Assembly (NCBI GenBank): GCA_002371825.1
Contig: DFHF01000022.1
Coordinates: forward strand, 1-64,000
Direction of reading: 5' to 3'
Source: Ruminococcus flavefaciens
GTDB taxonomy: Bacteria > Bacillota > Clostridia > Oscillospirales > Ruminococcaceae
DNA: 64,000 bases
Shown here: in pieces, positions 7,321 through 16,779 of the stretch
Numbering within the stretch: the first letter of the stretch is position 1
How the letters are laid out: every line of letters starts with the position of its first letter
The notes under the pieces: model-generated
The model's input: the letters and a program-made list of their open reading frames with translations, nothing else
Told to the model about the DNA's origin: nothing
The model's database searches: none
Translations under genes and position numbers: made by a program

Positions 7321-7912
7321 TATCATCTGTATCTCAAACCGAAGCCTGTGCAGTGAGGACTTTATCAGCCGCATGAAAAAAATAGCGGAGGCTCATCCGA
7401 AAGCAGCTGTGCTCCGGGAGAAGGACCTGACCGAAAAAGAATATGCCCGGCTTGCTGAAAAGCTTATCCCTGTATTTGAAAGCTCCGGTACACCGCTTAT
7501 ACTCCATTATTTCTATGAGACCGCATTGTCTCTTGGTGCCGGTCGGATACACCTTCCGCTGCATATCCTGCGGGATATGCCTGAGGCGGCAAGAAGCAGG
7601 TTTGCTGTAAAAGGCTGCTCCTGTCACTCTCCTGAGGAGGCAGAAGAGGCTGAATCGCTTGGTGCTTCATATATAACTGCCGGCCATGTTTTTGCAACGG
7701 ACTGCAAAAAAGGTCTTCCGCCGAGAGGTCTGGATTTCCTTGAAGAGGTCTGCCGAAGGGTGAAAATACCGGTCTTTGCCATAGGAGGCATTTCCCCGGG
7801 TAATATAGCCTCGGTCCGTGAGGCTGGTGCTGCCGGAGGCTGTGTTATGAGCGGGCTTATGACCTGCAGCAGTCCATCAGAGCTTTTAGCCGCATTTGAA
7901 AAGGAGCAATAA
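7313..7912 (+). CDS. TenI-like thiazole tautomerase / ThiE-family protein
   Basis: A 199-residue TIM-barrel protein of the ThiE/TenI superfamily. The signature AGHVFATDCKKGLPPRG matches the TenI subfamily, where the histidine of GHVF is the residue implicated in aromatising the thiazole tautomer made by ThiG. A true ThiE follows immediately, which supports the TenI role. The start ATG 7313 is inside the thiH stop region (ATGTCTGA), so an upstream in-frame methionine was not used. Alternative: a second, divergent thiamin phosphate synthase. Confidence 0.85.
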   Translation: MSDIICISNRSLCSEDFISRMKKIAEAHPKAAVLREKDLTEKEYARLAEKLIPVFESSGTPLILHYFYETALSLGAGRIHLPLHILRDMPEAARSRFAVKGCSCHSPEEAEEAESLGASYITAGHVFATDCKKGLPPRGLDFLEEVCRRVKIPVFAIGGISPGNIASVREAGAAGGCVMSGLMTCSSPSELLAAFEKEQ

Positions 7913-7913
7913 T

Positions 7914-8543
7914 ATGAAAATTACCAGAGAACAACTTAAACTCTACGCTATAACAGACGAAAAATGTACAGGAGACCGTGATCTGGCTCAGCTGGTAGAG
8001 GAGGCTATCCTCGGAGGTGCGACCTGTATCCAGCTGAGAGAGAAAAATGTCTCCGATGATGAGCTCGCTGAAAAGGCTGTAAAGCTGAAAAAAGTCTGCA
8101 ATGCCTGCGGAGTGCCGCTTATTATCAACGATAATTACGAGGTGGCTCTCAGGAGCGGTGCTGACGGAGTACACGTCGGTATAGAGGATGCTCCCGTCAG
8201 TGAGATAAGACGTATCGCCGGAAAGGACTTCATTATAGGTGCTACTGCCAAGACTGTAGAGCAGGCAAAAAGAGCTCAGGCAGAGGGCGCTGACTATATA
8301 GGTGTGGGAGCGGTATTTCCTTCGCCTACTAAGAAAAATGCTATACGAATAACTCAGGAGCAGCTCAGGGAGATATGCTCTTCAGTAGATATACCGGCTG
8401 TTGCCATTGGCGGCATAAGCCTTGAAAATGTTAAAGAGATCGGCGACTGCGGTCAGGCAGGCATTGCTGTTGTTTCGGCTGTATTTGCCGCTGATGATGT
8501 CCGCTCCGCCGCAGAAGCACTGAGAAAAAAGCTTGATGAGTGA
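7914..8543 (+). CDS. thiE: Thiamin phosphate synthase ThiE
   Basis: A 209-residue TIM-barrel enzyme that joins hydroxymethylpyrimidine diphosphate and thiazole phosphate to give thiamin phosphate. Visible motifs are QLREKNVSD, NDNYEVALRSGADGVHVG, GVGAVFPSPTK and AIGGISLEN, covering the pyrophosphate-binding and phosphate-binding loops. The ATG at 7914 is preferred over a TTG 18 bp upstream because AAAGGAGC lies at the right distance. No thiD kinase or thiM gene is visible in this cluster; those steps must be encoded elsewhere. Confidence 0.95.
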   Translation: MKITREQLKLYAITDEKCTGDRDLAQLVEEAILGGATCIQLREKNVSDDELAEKAVKLKKVCNACGVPLIINDNYEVALRSGADGVHVGIEDAPVSEIRRIAGKDFIIGATAKTVEQAKRAQAEGADYIGVGAVFPSPTKKNAIRITQEQLREICSSVDIPAVAIGGISLENVKEIGDCGQAGIAVVSAVFAADDVRSAAEALRKKLDE

Positions 8544-8554
8544 GGAGGAGTTTT

Positions 8555-9214
8555 ATGTCCGGAAGAATTTCAGTAAAGGGTGAGGGGAAAGTCTCTCTCA
8601 GCCCGGATCAGATCATCATCGATCTTACCCTGCAGTCAAAAGACAAGGATTATTCCCGTGCCGCAGAACTTGCTGAAAAGCAGATCGGCAGCCTCAGAGA
8701 AGCTCTTAGCCGGACAGGTCTCGACTCCGACGACCTCAGGACCTCAGCATTTAATGTGAGGACTGAATATGAGGGGGTCCAGGACGAAAACGGCACCTAC
8801 AGAAATGTATTCAGCGGATATGTCTGTATCCATCAGCTGAAGCTCTCATTCCCTATGGATACCGGAAAGTTGGGAGAAGTACTGTCGGCTGTATCGTCTT
8901 CGGATACACAGCCGGAGCTCAATGTGTCATTCACACTCAGTGACCCGGAAGCTGCAAAGGAAGAGCTCCTTCGCAGTGCTGCGGAAAATGCCGGAAAGAA
9001 AGCCGGAATACTTGCTGCGGCATCAGGTGCTTCCCTGGGAAAGCTAATCGAGATACGGTATAACGTCAATGAACCTGATTTTATTTCACCTACATCCTAC
9101 GAGATGAACGACTGTCTCAGAGCCTGCGGCACAGGCTTTTCAAAGTCGATAAGCTTCAGGCCGGAGAATATCTCAGTAAGCGATACTGCCGTGTTTATCT
9201 GGGAACTCATATGA
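8555..9214 (+). CDS. SIMPL (DUF541) domain protein
   Basis: A 219-residue protein with the SIMPL/DUF541 fold: the opening ISVKGEGKVSLSPDQIIIDL and the middle SAFNVRTEYEG segment are typical. Members are related to the mouse IRAK-binding SIMPL and to bacterial BP26/OMP28, with no settled biochemical role. Unusually it has no signal peptide, so it appears cytoplasmic. It starts at ATG 8555 behind GAGGAGG, 11 bp after thiE, so it shares the thiamin transcript. It is followed by a strong terminator. Confidence 0.85.
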   Translation: MSGRISVKGEGKVSLSPDQIIIDLTLQSKDKDYSRAAELAEKQIGSLREALSRTGLDSDDLRTSAFNVRTEYEGVQDENGTYRNVFSGYVCIHQLKLSFPMDTGKLGEVLSAVSSSDTQPELNVSFTLSDPEAAKEELLRSAAENAGKKAGILAAASGASLGKLIEIRYNVNEPDFISPTSYEMNDCLRACGTGFSKSISFRPENISVSDTAVFIWELI

Positions 9215-9215
9215 C

Positions 9216-9247
9216 AAAAAACGGTACCCGCTGCGGTACCGTTTTTT
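9216..9247 (+). terminator. Terminator of the thiamin operon
   Basis: AAAAAACGGTACC (9216-9228) pairs perfectly with GGTACCGTTTTTT (9235-9247), followed by further T. It sits directly after the SIMPL gene. Confidence 0.9.
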
Positions 9248-9326
9248 TGTCCCTTTTCAGCAGACTGTACGAATGTATAGGCAGTGGACAAATATAGTAC
9301 TATATCACACTATGGGAGGTGAAACG

Positions 9327-9884
9327 ATGACCGACACTGAATGGAGCCGTCTTATAGAGCTTTCTCCACGGCAGGCCTTCGGGCAGCTCGTGGATGAATT
9401 CGGCGGATATGTTTATACCATAGTCGTAAGCAAGATAGGCGGCTGTGCCGGACAGGAGGATATCGAGGACTGTGTCAGCGATATCTTTGTGGAGGTCTAC
9501 TCCTCGCTGGGAAAATTCTCTGCGGCTCAGGGAAGTTTAAAGGCGTTTATCGGGAGCATAGCAAAGCGCCGCTCCATTGATGCCTTCCGGAAACTCGCAC
9601 GCCGTGGGCTCACCACTGTTTCAGCAGATGAAGAAGAGACCGGACTGCCGCCCTCAGATTCCGATACCGCTGCGGAGGCGGAGGATGCTATTCTGAGGCA
9701 GAGACTATGGGATGAGGTCAGAGCGCTCAATGAGCCGGATAGGTCGATAATCGTTTATCAGTACTTCTATCGCATGGAATGTACAGATATAGCAGCCAAG
9801 CTGAAAATGACTGCTGCTGCGGTGAGAAAGAGAAGTCAGAGAGCAAGGAAGAAGCTTAAAGAAATACTGAGAGATGAGCTATGA
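9327..9884 (+). CDS. ECF-type RNA polymerase sigma factor
   Basis: A 185-residue sigma-70-family protein with region 2 (about 20-90, including DIEDCVSDIFVEVYSSLGKF) and region 4 (about 130-180, with a DIAAKLKMTAAAVRKRSQRA helix-turn-helix). No sigma region 3 is present, as in extracytoplasmic-function factors. It starts at ATG 9327 behind GGAGGTG; upstream methionines lack a site. It is nine bases from the next gene, a membrane protein of the kind that usually acts as its anti-sigma partner. Target promoters are not identifiable here. Confidence 0.92.
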   Translation: MTDTEWSRLIELSPRQAFGQLVDEFGGYVYTIVVSKIGGCAGQEDIEDCVSDIFVEVYSSLGKFSAAQGSLKAFIGSIAKRRSIDAFRKLARRGLTTVSADEEETGLPPSDSDTAAEAEDAILRQRLWDEVRALNEPDRSIIVYQYFYRMECTDIAAKLKMTAAAVRKRSQRARKKLKEILRDEL

Positions 9885-9893
9885 GGTGATATT

Positions 9894-10928
9894 ATGAAAA
9901 AAGATTTTATGGATATGCTTAATGAGCCTGATGAGGCTGTTATGGAAGAGCTTGCGGAGAGCTCTCCGCTGCCGGACGGCAGGATGAAAAAGAGGATAGT
10001 TGAAAATTGTCTGAGAAAGACAGCTTCGGGGGCTGCTGATGAGGAGGATTATGCCGGAGGAACAGATGTCATCCGCCGTCTCCGCTGGACAGGTCTGGCA
10101 GCTGCGGCAGCCGCATTTGCTATAGTTATCGCAGGAGGTGCCGGTGTGGTGATGCTCGGCAGAAATATGAAAAATACTGCTCCTATGACTGTTGAGAGCA
10201 GCTCCGATACCATTACTGCTCCTGCAGCGGCTGCTATTGAGGAGCCTGCAACTACCCATGACCTTAAGAGCAGCGGCACAGAAGCTGACACTGCCGGAAC
10301 AAAGCTGACCGTTACTGCATATGTTGCCGGTGCGAATGAGACATCTACTGTTACTGTCAAAGGACAGGATGAGGTGACGGGCGAAGAGGATGACCAGTCC
10401 GGAAAAGCTACTGAGCCGGTCAACAGCGGCAGCCAGGAGACTGAAGCTTCCACTGAAAGTGAGAAGGAGCTTCAGTCCTCAGATGCTCCTGATCTTACAG
10501 AGCCGGATATACCGGTCGTCACATTTCCTGACGGCAGTCCACAAGCAGTTCATCTGCCAAACTACGGCGCTGTCCTTTCAGGGAACTGGAACAGTATCGG
10601 AGGTCATGGAAACAGATCATGGTCTTTCTATGCCGGAAAGGATAGCATAAATCCAGCTCACGGCGGAAAAGGCGAATGTTACCTGGACGGTGAACTCTAC
10701 GGAGAATTCAGCTACACCATCTTTGACGGAGAGATAACAATTACATGGACGTCAGGTGAATCAGCCTCCACTGAAATGAAAGGAACCATCTCCGGCATGG
10801 TCAACGGACGTCCTACAGACCCGTTTGATATAACATGGGAGACAGGCGAAACAGACTGCTTCAAATACGATCATAAGGATGAACTTGATAAAAAGGCTTA
10901 TGAACCGTATTTTGTTGAAGGGCGCTGA
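9894..10928 (+). CDS. Putative anti-sigma factor / membrane sensor
   Basis: A 344-residue single-pass membrane protein. A short charged cytoplasmic part (1-60) is followed by a membrane span at about 64-88 (AAAAAFAIVIAGGAGVV). Then comes a Ser/Thr/Glu-rich spacer (about 100-205) and an extracellular domain with many aromatic and glycine residues (about 215-330). The start ATG follows GAGGTGAT nine bases after the sigma gene. Layout and position point to an anti-sigma factor that senses the cell surface, possibly polysaccharide; this is inference from context. In clostridial anti-sigma proteins such sensing modules can be sugar-binding, but I recognise no family here. Confidence 0.6.
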   Translation: MKKDFMDMLNEPDEAVMEELAESSPLPDGRMKKRIVENCLRKTASGAADEEDYAGGTDVIRRLRWTGLAAAAAAFAIVIAGGAGVVMLGRNMKNTAPMTVESSSDTITAPAAAAIEEPATTHDLKSSGTEADTAGTKLTVTAYVAGANETSTVTVKGQDEVTGEEDDQSGKATEPVNSGSQETEASTESEKELQSSDAPDLTEPDIPVVTFPDGSPQAVHLPNYGAVLSGNWNSIGGHGNRSWSFYAGKDSINPAHGGKGECYLDGELYGEFSYTIFDGEITITWTSGESASTEMKGTISGMVNGRPTDPFDITWETGETDCFKYDHKDELDKKAYEPYFVEGR

Positions 10929-11232
10929 AAACTGCCGTCTGTTGCAGAAATCCGAAAGTGTGACATTTTTCCCTGACAATATTTAATGATATTTAGCCGG
11001 CTAATTTGGCTATTTCCTCAAATTTCCGGCAAAGAATTTGCAAAATCCGCAAAAAACAGTTGAAGTTGAAAAAAATCTTTGCTATAATAATTGTGCATAC
11101 ATATGGATGTGTATGCACGATTTTTATTTTATCCGCATATGTCCGATCTGATCTTTTCAAATCAAGCGTAATATATTTTCAGACCACGCTTCATACATGA
11201 TCGGAATAAATACAAAGAAACAGGAGAAAACT
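10929..11232 (+). promoter_or_regulatory. Promoter and structured leader of the surface operon
   Basis: No gene is visible. TTGAAG (11060-11065) and TATAAT (11083-11088) are spaced by 17 bp. Immediately downstream, GTGCATACA (11093-11101) pairs with TGTATGCAC and is followed by GATTTTTATTTT, a terminator-like hairpin placed inside the leader. A second stem, AAGCGT/ACGCTT, lies near 11165-11190. The arrangement could be an attenuator controlling the genes from 11233. Confidence 0.6.
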
Positions 11233-13137
11233 ATGAAAGCTTACAACAAAATATTGCTCTGTACAGCTTTGACAGCTGTAGGAGCTGCAGCGGCTGTACC
11301 TGCTGCTGCACAGGCTGCGGAGACAGCTCCGGCTGCTTCGGGATATGTATGGGAATTAGATGAGGAAGGACGCATCTTCTGTCATGATCCCGACGGAACT
11401 CTCCTCACAGGAGAACAGCTCATTGATGGTCAGTACTATCTTTTCGCTGCAAACGGAGTTCAGAAAACAGGCTGGCGCACAGTAAACGGTCAGCGCTGCT
11501 ATTTTGATCCCGCTTCCGGAAATCCTGTTACCGGCTGGATAGACTACTGCGGTAAAAAATACTACGTTGATCCCTCCGCCGGAAAAGCTAAGGGTCTTAT
11601 TGAGGACGAAAGCAAGGGTGTATTCCTGACAGACGATTACGGCGCTGTCATGGAGGAAGAGGGCTTCGTCAGCTCCGATGACGGTCTTCTTTTCGTCAAT
11701 TCAGAGGGTAAGGTGCAGACAGAGGATTTCGAGTACAACGGCACTCCGTATCATGTGAATGAGGATAATACTGTAAAGACCGAATTCTATACAAGTGGAG
11801 ATGTATTATACTACATTAACGCTAACGGTACACCGGCACAGGGCCTCCTTGAACACAATGACATGGAATTCCTGCTGGACGAGCACGGTGCGGTACTCAC
11901 CGGCTTCCAGAATTACAACGGAAAGACATATTATGCCAACGACGGCGGTATCCTTCAGATAGGACTTATGAATATAAAAGACCAGATGTATTACTTCGGA
12001 GCAGACCGTGCTATGCTGACCGGTATGCAGAAGATAGGGGAGGATACCTACTTCTTCGGCAACGATGGTGCTGCTGTTACAGGTATGGTCAAGTCCGGTG
12101 ATGATACTTACTACTTCGGCAGCGATCACCTTATGATGACAGGTCTGGTCAATATCGACGGCAATATCTATTGCTTTGCTGAAAACGGCAAAATGGTAAA
12201 GGGCCGCCTGGTAATAAACGGCAGCAAGTACATCTTCGGTGAGGACGGAAAGGCTGTTACAGGCTGGTATACAAGTGAGGGAAAGAAGTATTACTTCAAT
12301 AATGACGGTAAAATGCATACAGGCTGGCTCAAATATGACGGCCACACCTTCTACTTCGACCCTTCTGACGGAGTTATGCACGATAACTGGACTTATATCG
12401 GCGATGACAAATATTTCTTCACCTATGATGGATATATGCTCACAGGCCGCCAGACTATCCGTGGAAATAAGTACTACATTGCAGCAGACGGAAAGGTACA
12501 GAAGGGACTTATAAAGCTTGATGACGGCACCTACTACTTCCGTGAGACTGACGGTGTAATGCAGACAGGCTGGCAGACTATTGCAGGAGTGCGCCGCTAC
12601 TTCGACACATCCACCGGAAAAATGGCTGTGAATACCCGTATAGACGGATATAATATCGATGCTAACGGAGTCGCAAAGCCCATGTCTTCAGTACAGAAGC
12701 AGGCTGCCTCTGTTATAAATACTATCGGAAAAGGCATTTCAACTATATATAACTACCTCTGTGCTTCCTGCAAGTACAAGCATACTGAGGATACAAAGTC
12801 ACTGGCAACTATACAGTCTATGGGCTGGTCATACTTTGCTGACTATGCTATGAAGAACAGATATATGGTATGCTACTATATGGCCGCTGTTACAGAGCTC
12901 TTCTATCAGGAGGCAGGCTATAAGACCCGTATCGTTTATGGTACAGGCCGTGGTACAGGTGACCACTACTGGAATCAGGTATATGTCAACGGCTCATGGC
13001 TCAATTACGATATATGCAACGGTTTCTACGGAGTTACCGACTCCTTCCTCAAGACTCCCAATAACTATGACAGCGCAGGAAGAAACACCGGTAACGGCTA
13101 TACATTCAGACAGTATATCTACCCAAGCTTTAACTAA
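11233..13137 (+). CDS. Secreted wall-binding repeat protein with transglutaminase-like domain
   Basis: A 634-residue exported protein. Residues 1-28 are a signal peptide (ending in AAAQAAE). Residues about 35-480 hold some twenty 20-residue repeats of the choline/glucan-binding type, each with a G-W/L-x(n)-Y-Y-F core such as TGWYTSEGKKYYFNNDG. Residues about 525-630 resemble a transglutaminase-like fold with a putative triad: Cys in MVCYYMAAV, His in GDHYWNQVYVNG and Asp in WLNYDICNG. The protein should attach to wall or surface glycan and cross-link or cleave peptides there. ATG 11233 was chosen because AGGAG precedes it. First gene of the surface operon. Confidence 0.88.
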   Translation: MKAYNKILLCTALTAVGAAAAVPAAAQAAETAPAASGYVWELDEEGRIFCHDPDGTLLTGEQLIDGQYYLFAANGVQKTGWRTVNGQRCYFDPASGNPVTGWIDYCGKKYYVDPSAGKAKGLIEDESKGVFLTDDYGAVMEEEGFVSSDDGLLFVNSEGKVQTEDFEYNGTPYHVNEDNTVKTEFYTSGDVLYYINANGTPAQGLLEHNDMEFLLDEHGAVLTGFQNYNGKTYYANDGGILQIGLMNIKDQMYYFGADRAMLTGMQKIGEDTYFFGNDGAAVTGMVKSGDDTYYFGSDHLMMTGLVNIDGNIYCFAENGKMVKGRLVINGSKYIFGEDGKAVTGWYTSEGKKYYFNNDGKMHTGWLKYDGHTFYFDPSDGVMHDNWTYIGDDKYFFTYDGYMLTGRQTIRGNKYYIAADGKVQKGLIKLDDGTYYFRETDGVMQTGWQTIAGVRRYFDTSTGKMAVNTRIDGYNIDANGVAKPMSSVQKQAASVINTIGKGISTIYNYLCASCKYKHTEDTKSLATIQSMGWSYFADYAMKNRYMVCYYMAAVTELFYQEAGYKTRIVYGTGRGTGDHYWNQVYVNGSWLNYDICNGFYGVTDSFLKTPNNYDSAGRNTGNGYTFRQYIYPSFN

Positions 13138-13157
13138 TTCTTTTGGAGGCATTTTTC

Positions 13158-13934
13158 ATGAACTTTAAGCTTACAGCTATTTGTACAGCAGCCGTACTCT
13201 GTGCGGCATCTGCTGTATCCTGCGGAAAGGATAAGGACAGCAGCAGCTCAGATGTTATCCTTGACATCAATACTACCACTTCTTCAACTGAGGCAACTTC
13301 TGAGTCGGAGGAGACTACCACTACAACTGCCCTTTCTTCAACTACAGGCAAGAAGGACGATAAGAAGACTACCACAACTACTGCAAAGAAGGATGAGACA
13401 GTTACCACAAAGGCTGCTGATGAAACTGAGGTAGTTACTGAAGTACCAAAGATAGATCCTGATGATGAACCTGATGTGCCTGCTGGTACACCTGCTGAGC
13501 CTCAGGATGATCCGGCTCCGCCAATAAACAATATCAGCAGCAGCACCGGAGAGACCTTCAGCACAGCTGATATCGATCAGCCTATCAGCGTGTTCATCTC
13601 AGAACTGGGCGGCTCATTCATGCAGAGTGAGGCTGAGGCTTGTATCCCGAAGGGTGACGCAGGAGATATATTATTCGTCTATGAATATCCTGATATAAAG
13701 TTCGAGTGTTATTCCAACGGCGGTATACAGTATGTCTATGACATCGTTATCACAGGCGGAGATCACTCCACTGACAAGGGCATTAAAGTCGGCTCATCAA
13801 GAGCTGAGGTAATGTCTGCTTACGGCAGTCTTGATGAATTCAACGGCGCTCTTATCGCTTCCGGCAGCAACAGTGAGATATACTTCGTCATGAGCGGAGA
13901 TACCGTTTCTGAGATACAGATAAACAGCTTATAA
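13158..13934 (+). CDS. Secreted Thr/Ser-rich lipoprotein of unknown function
   Basis: A 258-residue protein with a signal peptide ending in SAVSC, a likely lipid-modified cysteine. A low-complexity linker rich in Thr, Ser, Lys and Glu (about 25-120, with runs such as TTTTAKKDETVTT) probably spans the wall. The C-terminal 115 residues form a compact domain (starting at SSTGETFSTADID). The pattern of GIKVGSSRAEVMSAYGSLDE is reminiscent of short beta-repeat lipoprotein domains, but no family is assigned. It starts at ATG 13158, 20 bp after the wall-binding protein, behind GGAGG, and is followed 13 bp later by the acyltransferase. Confidence 0.75.
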   Translation: MNFKLTAICTAAVLCAASAVSCGKDKDSSSSDVILDINTTTSSTEATSESEETTTTTALSSTTGKKDDKKTTTTTAKKDETVTTKAADETEVVTEVPKIDPDDEPDVPAGTPAEPQDDPAPPINNISSSTGETFSTADIDQPISVFISELGGSFMQSEAEACIPKGDAGDILFVYEYPDIKFECYSNGGIQYVYDIVITGGDHSTDKGIKVGSSRAEVMSAYGSLDEFNGALIASGSNSEIYFVMSGDTVSEIQINSL

Positions 13935-13947
13935 AGGAGGAACTGTT

Positions 13948-15354
13948 TTGGTTTTCAGCAGTCCCGTATTCCTTTTCATATTCATGACCTCGGTATACAT
14001 CCTGTACAGGATGATACCACGAATGACAGCCAAGAACGTTCTTCTGCTGATATTCAGCATAGCGTTCTACACCTATGGCGAACCCAGGGCTGTAGTCCTG
14101 ATGATAATCTCTATCCTGATGAACTACGGTTTTGGTCTGGCCATGAAGCAGGAAAACAAAGCGAGAAAACCGGTGCTTGCCGCTGCAGTCACCGCCAATC
14201 TCGTAATGCTGGGCATATTCAAGTACGCAGGCTTCGGCGCTGACCTGCTTAACAGTCTGCCCTTCGTCAGTGTACCGGTGCCAAAAATAGCCCTGCCAAT
14301 AGGTATATCCTTCTATACCTTCCAGGCTATGTCCTATGTCATAGATGCTTACAAGGACCCGAAATACATACAGAAAAATCTTTACAAGCTGGCTCTGTAC
14401 ATAACCTTCTTCCCGCAGCTGGTGGCAGGTCCTATCGTAAAATACTACGATTTTGCAGACCAGATCGATAACCGCAAAAATGATCCGGAAAAGACAGCTC
14501 AGGGTATCAGAAGATTCATTATAGGACTTTCAAAAAAGCTCCTTATCGCAAATACCATGGCTCTTGCCGCAGATTATGTATACGGTCTCGGTATTTCTGA
14601 ACTGACTCTTCCGCTGACATGGCTGGGAGCTGTATCCTATCTTTTCCAGATATATTTCGATTTCAGCGGCTACAGCGATATGGCTATCGGCCTTGGAGCA
14701 ATGTTCGGATTCACCTTCAAGGAGAACTTCAATTACCCGTATATCTCACAGAGTATGCAGGAATTCTGGCGCAGGTGGCATATTTCAGTTTCCACCTGGT
14801 TCAAGGAATATCTCTATATCCCTCTTGGCGGAAACCGCAGGGGAAAGGTGAGAACAGCTCTCAACAAGATGATAGTGTTCTTCTGCACAGGCCTCTGGCA
14901 CGGCGCAAGTCTGAATTTCATTGTCTGGGGACTCCTGAACGGCGGATTCCTTATGCTGGAGTCCTATAACATTCTGAATACAAAAAAATGGCCCCGTTTC
15001 TTCCGCCATTTCTATGCAGTGTTCGTGACGATACTTGCGTTCGTATTCTTCCGTGCTGATGACCTGGGAACAGCCTGCCGCTTTATAGGAAGAATGTTCG
15101 ATCCTTCCAGTCTTACAAGCTCCGGCTACTCCATGTTCATGGCTCAGCTCACACCTATGTATCTTACCATGCTGGTACTGGCAGTTGTTTTCTCAATGCC
15201 GGTTATCGGCGGTATCAGGACAAAACTTACAGCTCCGAAGGCTGCTGCTGCCGGAGAGTCCTGTGCCTATGTGATATCACTTCTGCTCCTGGCAGTATGT
15301 ATCATCACACTTTCATCCGCTTCCTACAATCCGTTCATCTATTTCAGATTTTAG
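13948..15354 (+). CDS. MBOAT-family O-acyltransferase (AlgI/DltB-like)
   Basis: A 468-residue integral membrane protein of the MBOAT family. It opens MVFSSPVFLFIF, like AlgI proteins, from a TTG codon at 13948 behind AAAGGAGG. Conserved elements include the EFWRRWHISVSTWFKEYLY block and the catalytic histidine in CTGLWHGAS near residue 320, with many hydrophobic segments. Such proteins move acyl groups, usually acetyl, across the membrane onto surface polysaccharide. The AlgJ-like protein encoded 12 bp downstream is the expected partner. The acceptor glycan cannot be told from sequence. Confidence 0.93.
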   Translation: MVFSSPVFLFIFMTSVYILYRMIPRMTAKNVLLLIFSIAFYTYGEPRAVVLMIISILMNYGFGLAMKQENKARKPVLAAAVTANLVMLGIFKYAGFGADLLNSLPFVSVPVPKIALPIGISFYTFQAMSYVIDAYKDPKYIQKNLYKLALYITFFPQLVAGPIVKYYDFADQIDNRKNDPEKTAQGIRRFIIGLSKKLLIANTMALAADYVYGLGISELTLPLTWLGAVSYLFQIYFDFSGYSDMAIGLGAMFGFTFKENFNYPYISQSMQEFWRRWHISVSTWFKEYLYIPLGGNRRGKVRTALNKMIVFFCTGLWHGASLNFIVWGLLNGGFLMLESYNILNTKKWPRFFRHFYAVFVTILAFVFFRADDLGTACRFIGRMFDPSSLTSSGYSMFMAQLTPMYLTMLVLAVVFSMPVIGGIRTKLTAPKAAAAGESCAYVISLLLLAVCIITLSSASYNPFIYFRF

Positions 15355-15366
15355 GAGGCATAAGCT

Positions 15367-16758
15367 ATGAAGAAAAATATACTTTACAGGCTCTATGCAG
15401 CCGCTTTTATCGGAATATGTCTTGCTCCGGCAGCATTTATGCCTGTGGTCAGAAATTCCGAATCAAAGGAAAAACGTGCACTTGCTCCTGCACCTAAGCT
15501 CAAAACTGAGGAGGGGAAGCTGAATTTCGATTTCTTCGATGATTTCAGCAAATATTTCTCAGAGCACTTCGCCTTCCGTCAGGAGCTGGTCACAGCTGAC
15601 GGCCGTCTAAAATCTGCTGTGCTTGGAACTTCACCGAATTCAGATGTAATAGTCGGAAAGGACGGCTGGCTCTACTACGGACCGACTAAGAACGATTTTC
15701 TCAACATCAACTGTCTCAGCGACAGGGGAATAAACAATATAGTCAATAATGTGCGTATGATGGATGATATCTGCCAGTCTTCCGGCTGCCAGTTCATCTT
15801 CACGGTGGCTCCCAACAAGAATACCGTCTATCCGGAGCATATGCCCTTCAACTACAAGCCCTCTGACAATAAGAACAACTATTCAAGACTTGCAGAAAAG
15901 CTCAGCGGCGAAAGCTTCTGGTGCGATATGAAGGAGACTATCCTCAGTGCAGACGCAAGCATCCCGCTCTATCATAAGACCGATACCCACTGGAACAATA
16001 TGGGGGCTTATGTGGGACACGCAAAGCTTATGGAAATGCAGGGCCGCAGCTCCTGTCCGGCCGGAACTCACTGGTTCACCCGTGATGACCGTCTGGGAGA
16101 CCTGGCTGCTATGATATATCCTGCTGAGGATGCAAAGGATACTCAGGTCTATAACGACTATGAGTTCACCTATACTTACCGTGGCCGATTCAAGGCTCTG
16201 GACGATATTACAATAAATACCGACTGCGCTGACGGCTCAGGAAAGCTTCTGATGTACCGTGATTCCTACGGCGAGGCTATACTGCCCTATATGGCTGAAT
16301 CCTATTCCTCCGCAGAGTTCTCACGAGCAGTTCCGTACCGTCTTGACAAAGCAGCTGATGAGACTGTCATAATAGAGATAGTTGAGAGAAATCTGGGCGA
16401 TATTCAGAGATATGCTCCTGTTGCAGCAGCTCCTGAAGCAGAAGCTCCTCAGGCTGACGGTCTCTATAACGGCTCAGATGCTGAGATATACTCTAAGGAC
16501 AATGGTATGTTTACCCATTTATACGGAGTCCTTCCGGACGAATGCTTTACCGGAGATAATGCTGAGATATTCGTCAGTGTTAACGGAACGTCATATAAAG
16601 CTTTCAGCTGCTTCGAGGATAAACTGCTCGGACGTGAAGGTGAGTCCTGTGATAATGGATTCTCACTGTATATCCCGTCAGAAAAGGCCTCTTCCGGAGA
16701 TGACATCACAGTAACAGTAAGCTGTGAGAACGGCAGGGCTATACAGATAAATTTTTAA
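15367..16758 (+). CDS. DHHW (AlgJ/AlgX-like) acetyltransferase partner protein
   Basis: A 463-residue protein with an N-terminal membrane anchor (residues about 8-27) and an extracellular SGNH-like domain. The DHHW signature is visible as DTHWNN around residue 203, and MYRDSYGEAILPYM supplies the serine block. Related proteins work with MBOAT acyltransferases in O-acetylating polysaccharides (AlgI/AlgJ, alginate). It starts at ATG 15367 behind GGAGG. The C-terminal 110 residues (after about 355) are an extra beta-rich region. Order MBOAT then DHHW is the standard pairing. Confidence 0.88.
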   Translation: MKKNILYRLYAAAFIGICLAPAAFMPVVRNSESKEKRALAPAPKLKTEEGKLNFDFFDDFSKYFSEHFAFRQELVTADGRLKSAVLGTSPNSDVIVGKDGWLYYGPTKNDFLNINCLSDRGINNIVNNVRMMDDICQSSGCQFIFTVAPNKNTVYPEHMPFNYKPSDNKNNYSRLAEKLSGESFWCDMKETILSADASIPLYHKTDTHWNNMGAYVGHAKLMEMQGRSSCPAGTHWFTRDDRLGDLAAMIYPAEDAKDTQVYNDYEFTYTYRGRFKALDDITINTDCADGSGKLLMYRDSYGEAILPYMAESYSSAEFSRAVPYRLDKAADETVIIEIVERNLGDIQRYAPVAAAPEAEAPQADGLYNGSDAEIYSKDNGMFTHLYGVLPDECFTGDNAEIFVSVNGTSYKAFSCFEDKLLGREGESCDNGFSLYIPSEKASSGDDITVTVSCENGRAIQINF

Positions 16759-16779
16759 AAGAAAAGAGAAGTGATACAA

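Noticed and set aside
11800..12400. A 191-codon minus-strand frame
   Set aside because: It mirrors the repeat region of the wall-binding protein and has no independent support.
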